From: Enterococcus columbae DSM 7374 = ATCC 51263
GTDB taxonomy: Bacteria; Bacillota; Bacilli; Lactobacillales; Enterococcaceae
DNA: 64,000 nucleotides
Assembly: GCF_000406925.1 (NCBI RefSeq)
Contig: NZ_KE136347.1
Span: 410,025 to 474,024, forward strand
Reading direction: 5' to 3'
Below the pieces are notes generated by a model. That model was not told the origin of the DNA, made no database searches, and worked only from the letters and a program-made list of their open reading frames with translations. This document shows, piece after piece, positions 63,962-64,000 of this stretch. The translations under genes were made by a program, and so were the position numbers. Numbering within the stretch: position 1 is the stretch's first letter; each line of letters begins with the position of its first letter.

Positions 63962-64000
63962 ATGACCTTTTTATTTCCGAATTATCAAAGAAAACCAATC
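63962..64000 (+). CDS. Partial CDS, possible acetylornithine aminotransferase
   Basis: Only 13 codons are visible: MTFLFPNYQRKPI. The NYxRKPI start is common in ArgD aminotransferases, and the ARG box upstream fits an arginine gene. AAGGGGTG is the ribosome site. The call rests on little sequence. Confidence 0.4.
   Translation, partial: MTFLFPNYQRKPI

Overview
The window is AT-rich low-GC Gram-positive (Bacillota) DNA. It has AGGAGG-type ribosome binding sites, many GTG/TTG starts, CIRCE and CtsR heat-shock operators, the order polA-mutM-coaE-nrdR-dnaB-dnaI-trmK, a phosphoketolase and ClpB. This fits a lactic acid bacterium of the order Lactobacillales, most likely an enterococcus or close relative; the species cannot be fixed from the sequence alone.

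Region 1 (1-14.2 kb) is a rhamnogalacturonan/pectin catabolic locus on the + strand: the 3' end of a polysaccharide deacetylase, a membrane-anchored AraC regulator, GH28, a fused CE12-GH42 enzyme, a second CE12 esterase, an aldo/keto reductase, GH105, L-rhamnose mutarotase, an IclR regulator, and the ketodeoxygluconate branch (eda, kdgK, kduI, kduD). None of the hydrolases has a signal peptide, so imported oligosaccharides are probably cut inside the cell. The transporter must lie outside the window. KduI, KduD, KdgK and Eda turn unsaturated uronate into pyruvate and glyceraldehyde 3-phosphate.

Region 2 (14.3-24.2 kb) holds xfp, an ABC exporter half-transporter, a MaoC-like hot-dog protein, a BI-1 family membrane protein, a lipoprotein pseudogene disabled by several lesions, a GNAT acetyltransferase and, on the - strand, ppdK.

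Region 3 (24.2-27 kb) is decaying. A TetR gene runs directly into the C-terminal remnant of an oleate hydratase across a deletion scar. The remnant is cut at its 3' end by an IS200/IS605-type element carrying tnpA and tnpB.

Region 4 (27-48.6 kb) is an accessory island of cell-envelope stress and antimicrobial defence modules: a lantibiotic-type ABC transporter with a two-component system (- strand); an EXLDI ribbon-helix-helix-like protein with a second two-component system, ABC transporter and metallophosphoesterase; an M23 peptidase/XRE/membrane protein set (- strand); PadR/HAAS/alpha-beta hydrolase; a VanJ-like membrane phosphatase/nuclease-fold protein; a third two-component system with ABC transporter; and a second membrane protein/XRE pair linked to an erythromycin-esterase-like lipoprotein. 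Promoters here carry 11-bp-spaced direct repeats (response regulator boxes). The two XRE modules share almost the same promoter-operator.

Region 5 (48.7-64 kb) is conserved core: polA, mutM, coaE, a nitroreductase, nrdR, dnaB, dnaI, trmK, a Nif3/DUF34 protein, pepT, ansA, clpB with dual CIRCE/CtsR control, and the first codons of a gene behind an ARG box.
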